DNA of 64,000 bases from Setaria digitata (GCA_003640385.1 RCAB01000291.1:1-64000); one strand, 5' to 3'; shown: positions 49,413-63,934, counted from the stretch's first letter. Made by a program: numbers and translations. Notes: a model not told the origin generated them from the letters alone.

Positions 49413-51266
49413 TAAATCTTAAGTGATGAATTATAATTATATGATGACTGAAAGTAGTCTGAGGAGAAATTTGCTAAGAGCGCTTTCTTTCGTGGAGAAT
49501 TACAGTAAATTATTTTGCCAGAGAGAACTGAATAACTTGAAAAGAGTTACTGAATGTACTGTGCAGAATAAAATCGTTCATAACGCCCTCGCAACAAAAG
49601 GAATGTCAGGCAGTCGGAGGAAAAACCTGGTCTTTCTCTTGCTAAACATATTTTTATGTGTATCTGTGCATGAAAGGTAATAAATACCTGCTGTAACGGC
49701 CAAGCAGAACTTGGCACATTATGGAAGCTTTATAGAAATGCCCAAAAAAAAGTTAGCATTGTTTAACCTCTGAGAAAGAGTGGAAGGAATCTCAGTCAGC
49801 TTTTCCATCCGTGTCCCTCCAGCTGCAACATTTCATTTAGAAAGGAAATTGACTTACTTCTAAACAGAGTAGTAAACAAAACGACAAAAGTACGACGGAC
49901 GGAAGGATCAATAGAATCAACATGAATATGATGAGTGAGCTGCTTGATGAAGTATGCATGTCGTGGTTTCATCCAACCTTCAGAAGCACATAATAATGTA
50001 GATTTGGGTACATGAAATCATCGATTAAATTGTCAACGGTTTGCTGAAGTATTTTACATAGTTTACCACCTGAAACTTCTCGTGTTACGTGGGATGAAAG
50101 GAGAATCAGGGAAATCTAGTCCTCCTCACATCCATCTAATTAAGAACACTTCTTTTTAGAAAAACCTAATAATGTAAAGTAGAATGCAAAAAGAGATCCG
50201 CTAACGAGTGATGGGAGATGTTTAATGGAAGTTGAGAGCGCAAGGTATGAGCGTAGTGGTTGTCAAAGAGCAAATTGTACTGGATGAAATAATTCAATAA
50301 CTTAGAAAAACTGTTAAAATTGAAATTTTCTGGGATTCCTTTTTTGTCGAAATTGTTTGTGACATAAACCAAACAGCAAACAAATTCTTCTCGAACCATT
50401 TTAATAAAGTTGTAAATACATTAAAATATCTGAAAAACATTTAAAAATTTAATTAGTTGAGAACCGTTACGCTGTGCTTCGTCTCTTCAATTTTTTAGAT
50501 TATCTACTGGATTAGCTGGATGCTGAAGCTGGCAAGATAGCGACACGTTTGATTAATAGTTGTGATTCAGTGGATAATATCTTTTGATAAAGAAGAGGCG
50601 TTTTTGTGTTGGCAAATGTATGTGAAAAATACATTCAAAAAATAAAATTGTCGGAATTGTTTGCATAAAAGCTTAACAGTTTAAGGGAGACTATGTTTAA
50701 TTTCTTGTCTTATCAGTTATCAGTGTATCATTGAAGCGTATCACACTTTTTTTACAAACACGACCTAAGATCAATATATTTAAATACTATTCAATATTGA
50801 TAGTACCATCAAATGAGACACTGTGGTCAATTTTCTTAATCGGCGCTCCAAGCACTAATTTCTCGTATTTAAATGTTATACTTTTCAAGGACACTAGAGG
50901 TACTACAAAATACATGTACTTAAGAATTGCATTCTCTGCGGGATCGCTAGTGAGAGATCGTGTATCTAGAAAGTTTCATTCACTAAGATCACTGTTAGAT
51001 GATGACGGAATTTTATTCGTGATTTAACGTTTAATAGTCTTTTGCAAGTAACAAAGCTTTTTCGAGTTTGATCACTACACTTAGAATGTTGATAGTTTAA
51101 AATGATAGCAAGAATCTTATTGTAAAAATTTCGATGAACATGATTATGCAGACTTCTTACGAGTTTCTTAATGGTGAAAACTACTTTCAAATTGAATCTT
51201 TTCAGTTTCATCCTGGTTTATAAATCCAAGCTGAAAATTGACTTTCTGAGATAATCGAATTGAACC
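49413..51266. other. Intergenic region upstream of the PLD gene
   Basis: AT-rich. Frames at 49423-49680 and 50731-51027 have no splice support or domain character. It presumably contains the promoter of the downstream gene. Confidence 0.5.
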
Positions 51267-51279
51267 GTTTCGTCTTCAG
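51267..51279 (+). promoter_or_regulatory. Probable trans-splice acceptor for the PLD gene
   Basis: CGTTTCGTCTTCAG-type site ending at 51279, 32 bases before the start codon at 51312. An earlier ATG at 51307 in another frame opens a 20-codon upstream reading frame overlapping the start. Confidence 0.45.
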
Positions 51280-51311
51280 CACGGCACGAAACAATAATTA
51301 ACATTTATGAA

Positions 51312-54300
51312 ATGGAAACAAGAAAAAATCAAACCGCACACGATAATAGCTTTAGCAATAATAACTTGAGGAGGACTGTCAAGGTAATATTAGTTAAATT
51401 CCAGACAAATTATTCAATTCAACCGAACTGCAAATTGAATTTCAAGCAATGGTATGCATAAACCTCGCACCTTCTAGTCTTTTAGAGTCTTTTATAAAAT
51501 TTAAATAAAATTATAATAATGCGGACTTAACTTCATTTAAATCTCTCTTTCTACTTTTGGGATATGACATTTTAGCTTTTGTTCGTTTTGTTGTTGCCAG
51601 TAATTGTTTTCGTCAGTTTGCCTTACAAGGAACTTAACAAAACAATTTCTGGAAATATTTTGGATGAAACACAATGTTCCAAAACGTGCAGGTAAGTATG
51701 GATTTCGGAATTCAGGAATTTTTTCACTACTAATTTCTCAAGAATGCCTAAATGTCAGTTATCTGCATTTCGCTTATTCCAATTGATAACTCAAACAACT
51801 TTGGAGTGTTTTTGGGCAATAAGAGGTTATACCCAGCTTTCGCCATGCTATCTTATTAAACTGCCGATCTAGTCTCGACTTTCAGAATTCTGCTATTTCA
51901 CTGACTTTATTATTATTTTTTATTTTAGTACTGAATCCTAAATTATTTTGTATAAAATTCTCACGCTGACATATTCTATTGATAAAGTTGTCAATCGCTG
52001 TAATCTTAGCTATTTTTGTAACCATCACTGTTTTTTTTTTTATCAAAATATTTTTAGCTATTTAGAGCATATCTTACTATATCTTATATTTTACTTCGGT
52101 CATTTCCACTTAGTTACTAGGAATCAATCTTATATTTCCACTCTTTTAAGTTTGTTTCAATTGAGAGATAGACCTTCAAGTGCTGAAATATCCTAATCCT
52201 TTTCAGAAATTTTAGTTCGGCAAATCTCTTCATATTTTCAAATAATTAAAAAAGATGAGTTCAGGATAAGGATTAATAACCTTTCCAATTTTTTCCAGGA
52301 TAAGATTCGTACAGAGTACTCCAGAAAATGTATCTTTCACGACACTTAATTCTTCATATTCCACTTATACTGTGTGGAATTCATTGATAAGCAATTCAAA
52401 AAAAGAATTAATTCTTGCAGCTTACAAAACAAGTCTTCGTGGAGAGCATGTTTTAAATTACGATTACAGTCAATTATATTCTAATCAGGTAATCAGTTAT
52501 TATTATTTCGACTTCTGATGATAATTTTATACTGAGAATAAGTTAGAATATGAAAAATCCTTCATCTAAAAACTCAGCTTTCTCTTCTTCAATTCAGGTA
52601 AACGTGTTGAATGTTATAAGCTCAATAATTCTTTGTCAGGGAAGTAAAATTCACGATGCTGTGCTGCAAGCAGGCTTAAAACGAAAAGTTCTTATACGAA
52701 TGATTGAAAATTACCCACCAAAAGATAAGGGTGACAACGAAGATGGTATCAGCTTCGCTAAATTAGGTTTCTTTTCGATAATATAGCCTGTAAAGGGTAC
52801 AAGAAAAATTGCAAAATAATCTAGAAAGAAATTTCATTTTTGAAATAAATGATGACAAATTTAAATAGAAAATAAAATTCTTATGTTGAAACTTTGAAAT
52901 GTATTATATAAGGCAATAAATTTTGAGGTATTATTAATAGGCGAACTTTGAACCTGGAAAATTCGCTTGGTGGTGGCAAAATGCATACAAAATTCATCAT
53001 TAGTGATTCTGAACACTTCTACCTTGGCTCAGCAAATCTAGATTGGAGATCACTTAACCAAGTACTGTTCCTCAGAAAGTAGTTTCTTACCAAAAGTAAC
53101 CTTCATATCATTAAATTAAGGGACAACCACTGCACCAAATCAATACTTTCTCAAACTTCATTAGTTTATAAAAACGTATTCAACATTTGAATAGAAATTG
53201 TTTAAATCATTTTCGAGAATCTACACCATATCTGTTTATTGAGAAACTTGAACTGGGAGTTATTGTTGAAAACTGCTCATGTCTGGCGAAAGATTTGTTG
53301 AACATATTCGAAAAGTACTGGGAAGTTGCTGGTAGCAAATATAAGAGCGGTGATGTTGAACATTTGCCAAAATATCCAGAAAGTGATCAGTCAACTGTAG
53401 TTTATAATCGGCAACGACCACTTACAGTTTCTAGTGCTCATGTTGAAGTTTATATGGCGGTAAGGTATTATATTATATGTGTAGAATCCAATTTTCGAAG
53501 ATAATTAAACTGTTATCGATTACTTTAATTACACTCTAAGTTTATATACTGTATTGGATAGAAAGTTGAAGGATGAAGAAAATGAAGGAGAGCCTATCAT
53601 CAGATTCTGATTTGAAAGCACTGAGGAATAGATATCTCTTCAAACACTAATGCATTTAAAGGCATCACCGCGCTCACTGAACGGTTCAGGAAGAGAATGG
53701 GATCTGCTAGCAATACTGAATGCTATCGAAAATGCAAGAAAATTTTTGTATATTGAAGTGATGGACTATTTTCCAATGTTTGTTTATCATTCACCGAGAA
53801 GGTAATCATTCAATGAGAGCTGATTTTCGGCATTTGAATGCGCTTACATAATCAGCAATTTTTAAAGGTATTGGCCTACCATTGACAATTCTCTTCGAAG
53901 AGCAATACTACGAGGTGTTCAAGTTAAAATTCTTACTGCTGCTATACATTTCCCCGAATACAGTCTGAGATTCCTTAGTTCATTGGAAGTGCTAAACAAA
54001 ATTAACTATAGCAGCATAGAAGTGGTTTGTTTCCGCTTGAATCATTTAAAATCACTATAAGAAATTGAATTTTCGATCAACTTTATATATTCTAAAAATA
54101 TAACCAAGATCCATGTGTCGCTTCTAAAAAATTGATTAGGATATCATTTCTCTCATTTAGCTTTATTTTTAGGTACTGATTGTTTCTGATAGATGACAGG
54201 AACAAAAGCTAAAAATTCAATGAAATATTTAGGATGCAAAGTTCTATTTGTTTTCCAGAAAATTTTCAAAGTTCCAACTGATGTTGACATGCAACACATT

Positions 54301-54813
54301 ATGGTACGCGAACGGCGAATGCACACCAAATTTCTTGTCACTGACACTGTTGCTATCATAGGTCCACTTCTTCTAGTGCTAGTTTATAGAATAGTGTGCC
54401 TTAAAAGTATCATTTGATAGTGCAGCTAATGCCTAGACATTAGGTGATATATTGCAGGGACATCGAATTGGTCTGGTGACTACTTTGATGGAGGTACGAC
54501 AGGAGTTGCTTTTATTTTAAATCAAACTAAAGTACCATTGGAAAAACGCTGTTTTGTTGAAGATTTGCGACATATATTTATATCCCATTGGTTAGTATAA
54601 TCTGAAATCTTATGTTCTTTTTGTGTCTTAAAATATTTTCTTCTGAGAACAGTGCTCTTGGAATCATTTAAAAATTTTTTTGATTAATAAACGGTAGTTT
54701 CCAGGTCGTCAGATTATACGCATGATGTTCGAGATTATGAAAGGGACTGTTTGCAAACTAAAACCGGAAGTTATTGTGAAGCAGAGAAAGATTTATCACT
54801 TCTAGAACTATAA
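51312..54813 (+). CDS. PLD3: PLD3/PLD4-type phospholipase D family protein, full length
   Basis: Eleven exons: 51312-51383, 51576-51691, 52299-52488, 52598-52766, 52928-53061, 53244-53459, 53662-53801, 53868-54024, 54259-54361, 54458-54590, 54705-54813. They sum to 1,539 bases, 512 residues (human PLD3 has 490). Residues 1-24 are cytosolic. 25-41 ([17 protein letters not shown]) is a type II membrane anchor. The lumenal part has several N-glycosylation sequons. HKD motif 1 is HTKFIISD (202-209) followed by [15 protein letters not shown] motif 2 is HTKFLVTD (420-427) followed by [10 protein letters not shown]. Segments [17 protein letters not shown] and [12 protein letters not shown] match human PLD3 in order. 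Mammalian PLD3/4 are lysosomal 5'-3' exonucleases that also act in lipid metabolism; the same role here is inferred. Two acceptors end GAG (52927, 53243) and were fixed by phase. Confidence 0.92.
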
Positions 54814-57800
54814 TACTTGCCGGCGAACATTTGTTTTTAAGATTAGAATGTTAGAATACCACTTCTGAAACATAAAAAAGCAGAATAGTAAATATCATTC
54901 AAAGTGTTGGTAATGCACTGTGTACATTGGCAAATTAAGGGGATTTTTTCCTAAAAAGTCCGACATATCACTGGAATTTTTTGATAGGTTGATATCGAAG
55001 GAGTTAATTAAATTAAAATCCTAAATCATATCCTCAGACTGTTTCTTTTTTTGTGTTCCGTCCTAATTTTTCTGTTTTGTCGGATTTGAGTAGATGGGTG
55101 TGAATTCTTATCTCGCTAAGAAATTTTGGTGGTAAACATCGTAACTGATAACGAGTTTTTCGAATAGCGTCGTTTACAAGCAAAAAAGGTCGGAAGAGAA
55201 TGTCAACTAATTTTAAATAAATGTTAAAATAATCAGTACATAGATTTAAGGATTTCAGTGCAAATAAATTTTAGAAGTATTTCTCATTTTAACCATTTTT
55301 TTTATTTCTCATTCCAGTGAATACCATTCCAAAACTATTCGACGAGTTCAAAAGACAAATATTCTTCAAATTTCCATTCTGCAATGCATATCCACCAAGA
55401 GTCCTAAACCAAAAAAAAAAAAAAAAAAAACAGGATGTTAATCACTGTTTATTTACAGCATCCTAAACCGAATGCACAATAAAAACTTATGAGACATTGA
55501 ACTTTGATATTTGGCTTCACCTTTAACCTGCAAAAAATAATAAATGTGATCTTTGTAATGCTATGAATCATTAAAATTTATTGAGCTTTTTTTTTTCCAC
55601 TGATTTAAATCATTTGTTTTACCATTTTTTCTTTTCTCCATCATTATTTCTATGATTTGATAACAACTGCTACTTTCATTTCGAAATGAGAATTTTATTG
55701 GATAAGAAATTTTAGTAATTATTGAAGGAGAAGATGACGAATGATGTCTAACAAAATTATCCTAAACGGCAACAAACGAAGTTCAGGGAGCTTTGTTCTT
55801 GCACTTATGATGATTGTTCGCTTGCTACTGTAGTAGTTTCTGGCAGCAACGATGAAATGACTGATATTTATAATTTGAATGCTTAACGGAAATGGTTGCA
55901 GAAATTGCTAAAAACTACTATACTCTCATTTCAAAATTAACTGTTCCAAATTTAAATAATAATACGTATAAGAAACGGTCAGTAGACTTATTTTTCACAA
56001 ATTCGGTATTTCCAAACTTTGTCAGCTCTTCTCAAACTGTTCGGACTGAATTCCATTTCTATCAACTTCTCATCTTCCATATTGCAAAGCGTATAAATTA
56101 TTTTTAATTCAAAACAAAGAGTATAATCATCATTAAGTCACTCTAACTTCTAAACTTCTTAGAAAATCGGAAATTTTATAGACTTCTCAAGCTATACGTG
56201 CTTCATAATCATTAAAACACGTTTAAAGTATTCAAGTCTTCAGTGCTACATTTCTTATTCAGTCGGCTGACCGAAAAAGACCTAGAAAGGAGCATTGTAT
56301 TTACATTTAGATTTAGATTTCTCACACAGAGTTGAATGTCTTGAGATTGAACTTCTTATCTTTCATTGCTTACTAGTTTAATCACATATAAAATACTTTT
56401 GCTGAGAGTTATCATTAAAATGCAAAGGAATGATGAGATTGATAACTCAGAGTTCAGCATCGATTCACTAATGGAGTAAAATATAAATGAAAATAAGTTG
56501 AATGACGAGGAAAATTAGCAGGATAATTTCTTTGAAATCTGCACTTCATTTCATTATTGACTACATCACACTTCATAACAATTATCTTCAGATTACTGTC
56601 AGACATCCTCATGCTTCTGGTCAGTCACTTCAAGTAGTTTCAGAAATCTACTTGAAAGTTAATGAAAAGTTAAAGTTATAGTGATAGTAACTATGAAATT
56701 TGTAACTGATTTTGAAAGGAGAAGAGAAACAGAGAGGTTGGGTTAGCTTCAAATTTTTCATTTTTTGCTTTGCTTTGCTTACTAGTTCAAGAAGAAACCT
56801 TGAAGGACAATCAAAAAGAAAAAAAATGATAAAGTTAACAAATCTAAAATGAAGTTAAAAAAATTTTAGAATTTCAATTAAGGAAACAGTGAAAAAGAAT
56901 TTGAGAATAATGAAATGAGAAGAGAGCGGTGAAAATGAATTTCCTGAGCTGAAGCAAGTGATGGTTATATTTCTTGGAATGTTTGATAGCATTTTACAGC
57001 TTGAATCAGTTCTAGAATCCAGCATGAAAGGAGCGTGTTAATTTAAGAAACGAATATTGAGCTTAAATTGAATTCATAAATTTTGACTATATATATACCG
57101 CATTTTGTTTATTCATAACTTTTTAATTTAGTTATTTTACTATTATGAATTTTTTCCTCGACAAGATTAAGAAAACGTTAAAAACTGAACACTTTTATTG
57201 CTTACCATGCCTTCCTAATGAAAACTAATTGCCTCAGTTGTGAATATTTCGAGTCTCATCAATGTCTTTTTTTGCAGATCGCGCATGGAGTCATCACTAG
57301 CTGGTCAATCCTCAATAATATATTCATAAATAGAATATCCCAGATAAATAAGGTAGCAGTAATTGGGTTGATATTGGTTGATTGTGTATGATCACACTTT
57401 CTGACATGACATCTCTTGGTTGTTATGTGTCAATAATATTTTTGGTGACGCTAGATATGAAGATTTTTGGATATGAAAATCTAAGACTATTCAAATTTGA
57501 AATAAAATACAAAAAACTCAAAAGTAAAAGTATGGTTATGTCATTTTGTAATTTTGTAATCACCTTCAAAAAAAATTTTAGAGTATGGGAATGAATTTCG
57601 CAGAAATTTTTGAAATCAAAAATTGAAAATCTGAAACATGATCAAACATTATATTCCTGACAAAAGCAGAGATACTCTAAGGGTTACAGACTTGGCAAGA
57701 GATAGATGCCAGATTTTGCAGGTTTGATAGCCAGAAACTTGATAAGTTTAAAAATTCCATTCACATTATTATGATATTGTATAAAGTCTGAGTCAATTTC

Positions 57801-59386
57801 AAGTTGAGAAAATTATTGAAAAGCAATAATTTATAGTCTTCTGCAGCAAATAGAATTTTAACCAATTTCATGTGATCATAAAGAATGTTTTTTGTGTGTT
57901 TTCTTTTCCTCGCTGAAGCTGAATTTTTTCATAATCATGGAGAAATCTCACTAGTTTGGTAGTATTTCAGATTATTTGTCGTGAGAAAAATGGATTATAC
58001 TCATCACTTTGCTTTTCTACTTTAATTTTATATCCGATGTATAATTGCTAATGTATTTTTTTGAAATAGGCGAAAAATCATCCTGTGCATGTGATAAAAC
58101 TTTAAATTCTTTTCTTCGTAATAATCGCTTCAAAAATATTTTTAAAAGGTGGAAAATACATGAGCATGAAGACCTTTTATTTGATCAAGCAGTTACGTGT
58201 GAAATTTCAGTAAAAAGTCTGCTCAAATTAACTGTTAAATTTAATTGGTTTGTTTTTTGTTCCACACCGCTAGTACTTCATTCAAATTTGAAATTCGACC
58301 TTTGTGTTCAATCAGTTAACTCAGTTTCTTATTTTTTATGGAAAAATCTATGCTAAAATTGCATTGCTTTAAGTGTTAAGAATATTTCATTAGTCTGAAT
58401 TTGTGAAGTTTTTAAAGCGTGGAAGGCTACTGCAAGAAAAACATACCAAATATAGAGGTAATATTATCTTTTATTATCTAATTGTCATATATTAATTTAA
58501 TGATCAATGAATGGAATTTATATATAATAGTTTTGACTTACGCAGATTTCTTGACTTCCCATTTTTTTAAATAGTATCACAAAATTATTTATTAACAGTA
58601 CTTTACCACTTTTTCCTCTACTTAGAAGCATCACAAAATAACACTAAAGTAAAAAAAATCCGACTTATAACTTTTAAATCTAAATCAAATTAGCAGCGAT
58701 AAATTTGAGAGTTTAATGATATCGAGCAACAGTAAAGAAATCGCACATTAGAAATTTAACTTAAAAGAACTTCATTTAAGAAATTGATATCAATTGAATA
58801 AGTTTACACAGGCATCAATGCCATAAACATCGATAAGTTGTTGATTTTTTCTGTACGGCAATCTAATCAAATTCAAAGTGTGAATACGAAGTTTTTTTTT
58901 TTGGTCTTCATTATTTATCTGTTTTCGAGAAAATCAGTAACTTAATCAGATATAGGACCTGACGAAAAGGCATTTGTTGTCTGAAAATCAAATTCAAGAT
59001 TATATTAAATTAATTATTAGTTATTTGTTGCTTTCTGGAATTGGACGTTAATGAAAGTTAATAGAAGTAATAAAAGTTTGAGCTAATCTGGTTGCTTTTG
59101 TTTTTGACTTAAGATGTATTTTACTATATTAAAACAAATATATCAAGTAATACTTTTCCGTTCTACAACTTCGAACTTTTTAACTGTTGATCAACTGATA
59201 GAAACATTGAAATTTAATTTTAATTCATTTTAAAATTAAAAACGAAAAATGAATGAGTTGGTAAGAAAAAGAAAAATTCTGAAATTATCCATAAAATCAC
59301 TTTTAGTTGAAAGAAGTATGTACAGCACCAAGGAGCAACTTGTTGTAAATGCAGTTTTTTAAATTCCAATATAAATCCAAAAATTC
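54814..59386. other. Gene-poor region downstream of PLD
   Basis: Begins with the PLD 3' UTR; the first AATAAA is at 55216-55221, about 400 bases after the stop. A poly-A tract lies near 55409-55430. A frame at 58065-58149 (after GAAATAG, reading GEKSSCACDKTLNSFLRNN) has exon-like ends but no partner. Otherwise nothing supportable. Confidence 0.5.
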
Positions 59387-59414
59387 AAAAAAAAAAAAAA
59401 AAAAAAAAAAAAAA
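59387..59414. repeat. Poly-A tract, about 28 bases
   Basis: One of two long A runs within 210 bases. No target-site duplication or recognisable body upstream was found that would mark it as the tail of a retroposon. Confidence 0.85.
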
Positions 59415-59596
59415 GCAGTGAAATATTACCTGCTAATGACGATCCTTAAATGACACTATCTGTCGTCATCTAACATCATGTTTAGAAGGAATGACTTCAT
59501 AAACTGCTCTTCACATTGTTTACCGTATTAATTTCTATCGTTTTTTTTTTTTAAAAGTTTACAACTCTAATGAGACTTTTCTATTTCGATATTCAC

Positions 59597-59622
59597 AAAA
59601 AAAAAAAAAAAAAAAAAAAAAA
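59597..59622. repeat. Poly-A tract, about 26 bases
   Basis: Second long A run, preceding a short frame with no domain character. Confidence 0.85.
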
Positions 59623-60092
59623 TGATAAATTAAATGATAAGTTATGGATGGCACTGCTGCTCGCTTACTACGTTTTTCATCATTTTTTTGATGCATGTTT
59701 ATATTTCAAAAGCTGCCATGATTTCTTATTCCTTTCTGGACTTCTTCAACGTTTCATTATTCCAAGAACCAGCAAGCTCAGAGCACTAATCCAAGCCAAT
59801 ATTTTTCCCGACCCTTCGTAGCATATCAATCTCCACTTTTTTTTTTTTCAATTTTATGTGAAAACAATTTTGGGAGAAAAGAGAAAAGGAGAAAGTAAGA
59901 GAAGCTCTTACATGATTCACTTTTAATCAGTGCACTTGCCATGCCACTTTAAAAAAGAAAAAAAAAAGTAGATATTTTGCAGAAAAACTGACAAAGCCAG
60001 AAGCATTATAAGAAATTGTGAATTATTGTTTTCAGAATTTATTACTTTTAAACAGTAAATAAGCACTTAACCATGAACTACGATACTCTTTT

Positions 60093-60234
60093 GGAATTCT
60101 GACCTCCTCACTAAACAGATGTATTAGAATTTATTACAATACGGTACTCGATACCACATACCTAGTACTATTCTGCACATAATGTTGAATTAAACAAATT
60201 TCTACAGGAATTCTGACCTCCTCATTAAACAGAT
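60093..60234. repeat. Pair of 28-bp direct repeats
   Basis: GGAATTCTGACCTCCTCACT and its following eight bases (60093-60120) recur at 60207-60234 with a single C/T difference, 114 bases apart start to start. The intervening sequence shows no transposon features. Confidence 0.8.
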
Positions 60235-63200
60235 AAACTTGACACCAAAAAAAAAGGAACAACAATAACAAACTAGCCTTTCAAAAATTTATTTCTCCCT
60301 GCCAACCATCAATTTATGTAATAATACTCTCAATTTCTCACAAAATAAGCATTCTTATATCGCTTTAGATAGAAAATGAAAATTGATTTTCACTAGCTTG
60401 CTCCTATCTTATATTCTGTAGTTCTCGAAACTCATATAAATGATTTGTTCCAAAAATTGGCAGCGAACGGTTGATACATATATTTCTCAAATATTCGTAT
60501 ATCATTTTAACATATATAGCTGCATTCAATTTTGATATGTTAATGATAAATTGGCAAAATGATGGATGTCAAAAATCCATGTATAGTTTGAGAACGCTGC
60601 CAAAAATCTTTTCATTCCAAGGATAATTGCTCAAATAATGGCAGTTGCTTACTGAAATCATGAAGCCATAACAAGGCAGTTTTTCCCGAAACATTTGTCT
60701 CTCAGTAAACTCTTCCATTGCAGTAATTTACGACATCTTATTAGCCAGTTGTTTTTTTCCAAATATTTATTAAATTTTATAATTTCATATTGATAAAGCA
60801 AATGAGTTTTTGGGAAATTAATTCCATTATTTGTTTAAATCTGCAAATTTTGTTTTCTGAGCCTATAAGAATTTTTGTAATTTACTTTAAAAATAATTTA
60901 TACTTCACCTCTGTCATGGCGATAATTACATGTAGCATACCTTATTGAAATTATGCCTGCTTACTTTTACTAAAATCACCAAAAGTTTTAATTTTTAAAG
61001 TCGACTTCAAAAATTTCAGATCATGACCTCATTGAGAGGACAACATAGTTCTGTACGAATGAATTGTGCTCAGTGAAAAGAGATAAAACGATGATTATTT
61101 CTGACAGGATAGAAATCCAATGGATAATAACAATATTTTCTTGTTACAATAATATTTTCATCCGTCATAATCACAAGTTTTTACGTAATCTTTCCTGAAT
61201 CTTTCCTTTCCATTGTTTTATAAGTTGAAATTCAGGTCTAGAAATCTTGAGATATTAACTTCATTTCCGTAATATCAGCCTTCAGCTAGACTAACAGCAC
61301 AGGAAATGGTTTTAACAGCGAACAAACATCCAGACGATACAAATTCACTAAAAAATACCGATAGATTAATTCTTTAACCACTTTCTTGATGCTGTCATAT
61401 GAATCTCAGTTGCATCTAACGGTGAATTTCAAAGAAAGTTGTCTTGGTAAATGATGCATTAAGCAATTTACTGCGTTTTTTTTTTTCGAAAAACAAAATT
61501 TTTAAAGGCATCAGGTTAGAAATTATATTTGCTACAGATGAGTTTTTTGAAAAAATCTCGCAGTATTACATTGCCCACATGTTATTATCCTTTTTCGTCA
61601 CTAAACATATTCGCTTTTCTTTGATCTTATTGTAATATTTGGAATATCTTCATTTCCATGTATTTTTTTTTTTATTCTCAAAATTATGCAATTGATAAAA
61701 ACAAATTGTGCTTTCCTTGTATTATGACACACAATAAATTGTTTCTCCACTTGACAGTATTTCTGAAACTCACAAGTCTGTTCCCCACATTACTGAGCGA
61801 GTAACCTAAAAATAATTCAAATTCATGTAGGAGTGATATGTTTCAACCTTTTTCTATGCTGGTAAAGTAATAAGTTGTAGTACCGAAGTTTACATTCGCT
61901 CTTTACCAATAGCATTCTTCGTCACACAGCTGATTAAGTCTATAATAATATTTCTTTATAATAATATTTTTCAGCTAAAAAAAAATATGATGTCTATTAA
62001 TAGAATTACCGCATATCAAATAAACATTAATTTCAAAGGAAGTTAACATGTGAAACAAATTTTGATTAAAGTTTTCTTTCAGTAATATTTATTTTTTAAA
62101 AGAAAAAAAGTATTTTTATATATAACCCTGCATTATTCGAACAACACACTGTTCCTAATAGCTTCTTCTTCTCTTTCGTCATAAAAAAAAAAAATTATCT
62201 ATGCTCGATAAATCCCAACTGACAAATTAAAATTATTACTACTGTGATAACCGTTCCTTGAGCTTCGAATATTATCAGGATTTCACTTGATAGTTCATTT
62301 AATGTGCATAAACAAAACCAAATGTTTTCATACTACGGTTTGAATTTGCATTAGATGAACTATTTGAAAATGAATCTGTTCATTCAAGATTGACTATATA
62401 CTGTTCGCTAGCAAGTTTTGCTCTGCATGTGGTGCAAAAAATCAAAAACAAATAATGCGAATTGCATGCTTGAAATCGTGACAAAAGTGGCCATTTAATA
62501 AGAATTTCAAGGCAACCTGACTAAACTATACACATTTTTTTTTCAAAGCTATTGCAAATATGCAGTATGTTTAAAAAAATTCAATTTTGCTTATTTCCAA
62601 AACTCTTTAAACATAAGGTCAGCTTAGAAGGATTAAAATAATTTCAAAGGTTTGATATGTCTAGCTGTCTGGATTCTTTAATCATGTATTTTTGCTCTTT
62701 TTACGTCTCACAGTTTTTCATCTTCTCAATCTAAAATATCAATCATTCTAAGCTATATTTTCATTTCATACTAATTCTTTTCATGTCAGGTCACATAGCA
62801 ACTTCAATTTTTTATTGAGGACTACATTTTACCAGAAGTCGTTGAAGAGAAATTGTAGGTTCTAGGCATACGTAGTTTCAAATCATTGCAGAAGAAAAAC
62901 ATTGCACACGTCATTCCTTAATTATAGTTCAACAAGTAATTATTAAATTTCACTAGGCTCAAATTACAAAATTAAGCATCAATTCAGAAACGAATAGCAA
63001 CAAATCTTTTATTTACCATCAAGAGTAGTTATCAAAACGAAATGATGCATAATCATCATTCTGGCTAAAAAACTAGAACCAAACATGAAAATGGTCCCTT
63101 CAAACTGAAGTCTTATGGAATATTTATGGATCTTGCCAAATTACATATTATGTTGTGCAAATAATTGTCTAAAACCTACCTTTAAACTTGACTTTTTTTT

Positions 63201-63934
63201 TGTAATTACTGCTGCTTTTGTTAATAATATTCAATAATATTCGGGCTTTTAGTTCAAAATATCTTTACTCTTAAATTTAAAAGACAAAGCCCTTTACACA
63301 GAAATCTTCAGATCGACAGTCTTTCAAGTAGTTCCACTTTCACCTTATTTCTACTTTCTTTAATGTATCTGTAATGCATATTTCTAAAGCAAAAGAAGAT
63401 TTTTTTGCATGCAAATAAAATGATTAAAATTAAGGTAGAAAGGAACTTTTATTATATTACAGTATGTCTCCCAGATTATTGTAACTTTAAGCAGTTCAAT
63501 GTTTCTTTTCATCCAATTTAATGTTTGATTTCGTCTCGAAGATTGTACGCTGAAAACTTATCTTCTCAAGACATACATAACCCAAGAATTTCATCTTGAA
63601 GGAAATTGTAACTCGGATGTGAGAATCAGTTGATTAAAAAAATACTTTCATAGCATTTTACCTAAACTGTATAATTTTTCTTAAATAAACTTTAGGTGTC
63701 TCTGACATTTTATAGTTTTGGTTATTCCGCTGCCACTCTTCTTGAAATACTAAGTTTTGTCGCTTTCTACAAATTATTTCTAAAATGGTCTCTTGAATAA
63801 GCACCTATGACAGTGATTAATTAGTGACAATAATATTACAATCATCCAGTTGCTATTTGTTATTTACTGAACTACTCCATAAATTAAATATTTTACTAAG
63901 GATAGTGGAAACTTTTTTTATATACTTATCGTTC
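60235..63934. other. Gene-poor region at right end
   Basis: AT-rich sequence with no frame that has both coding composition and splice sites on either strand. Confidence 0.5.

Noticed and set aside
52941..53061. Acceptor AATAG at 52940 for the fifth PLD exon
   Set aside because: It gives an immediate stop; the TTTTGAG acceptor at 52927 keeps phase and adds residues matching human PLD3.
58045..58356. 103-codon + strand frame
   Set aside because: Only its first part has exon-like ends; no partner exon, no domain, and the rest has the composition of non-coding sequence.
59387..59622. Two long A runs as tails of retroposed copies
   Set aside because: No recognisable source sequence or target-site duplication next to either run.
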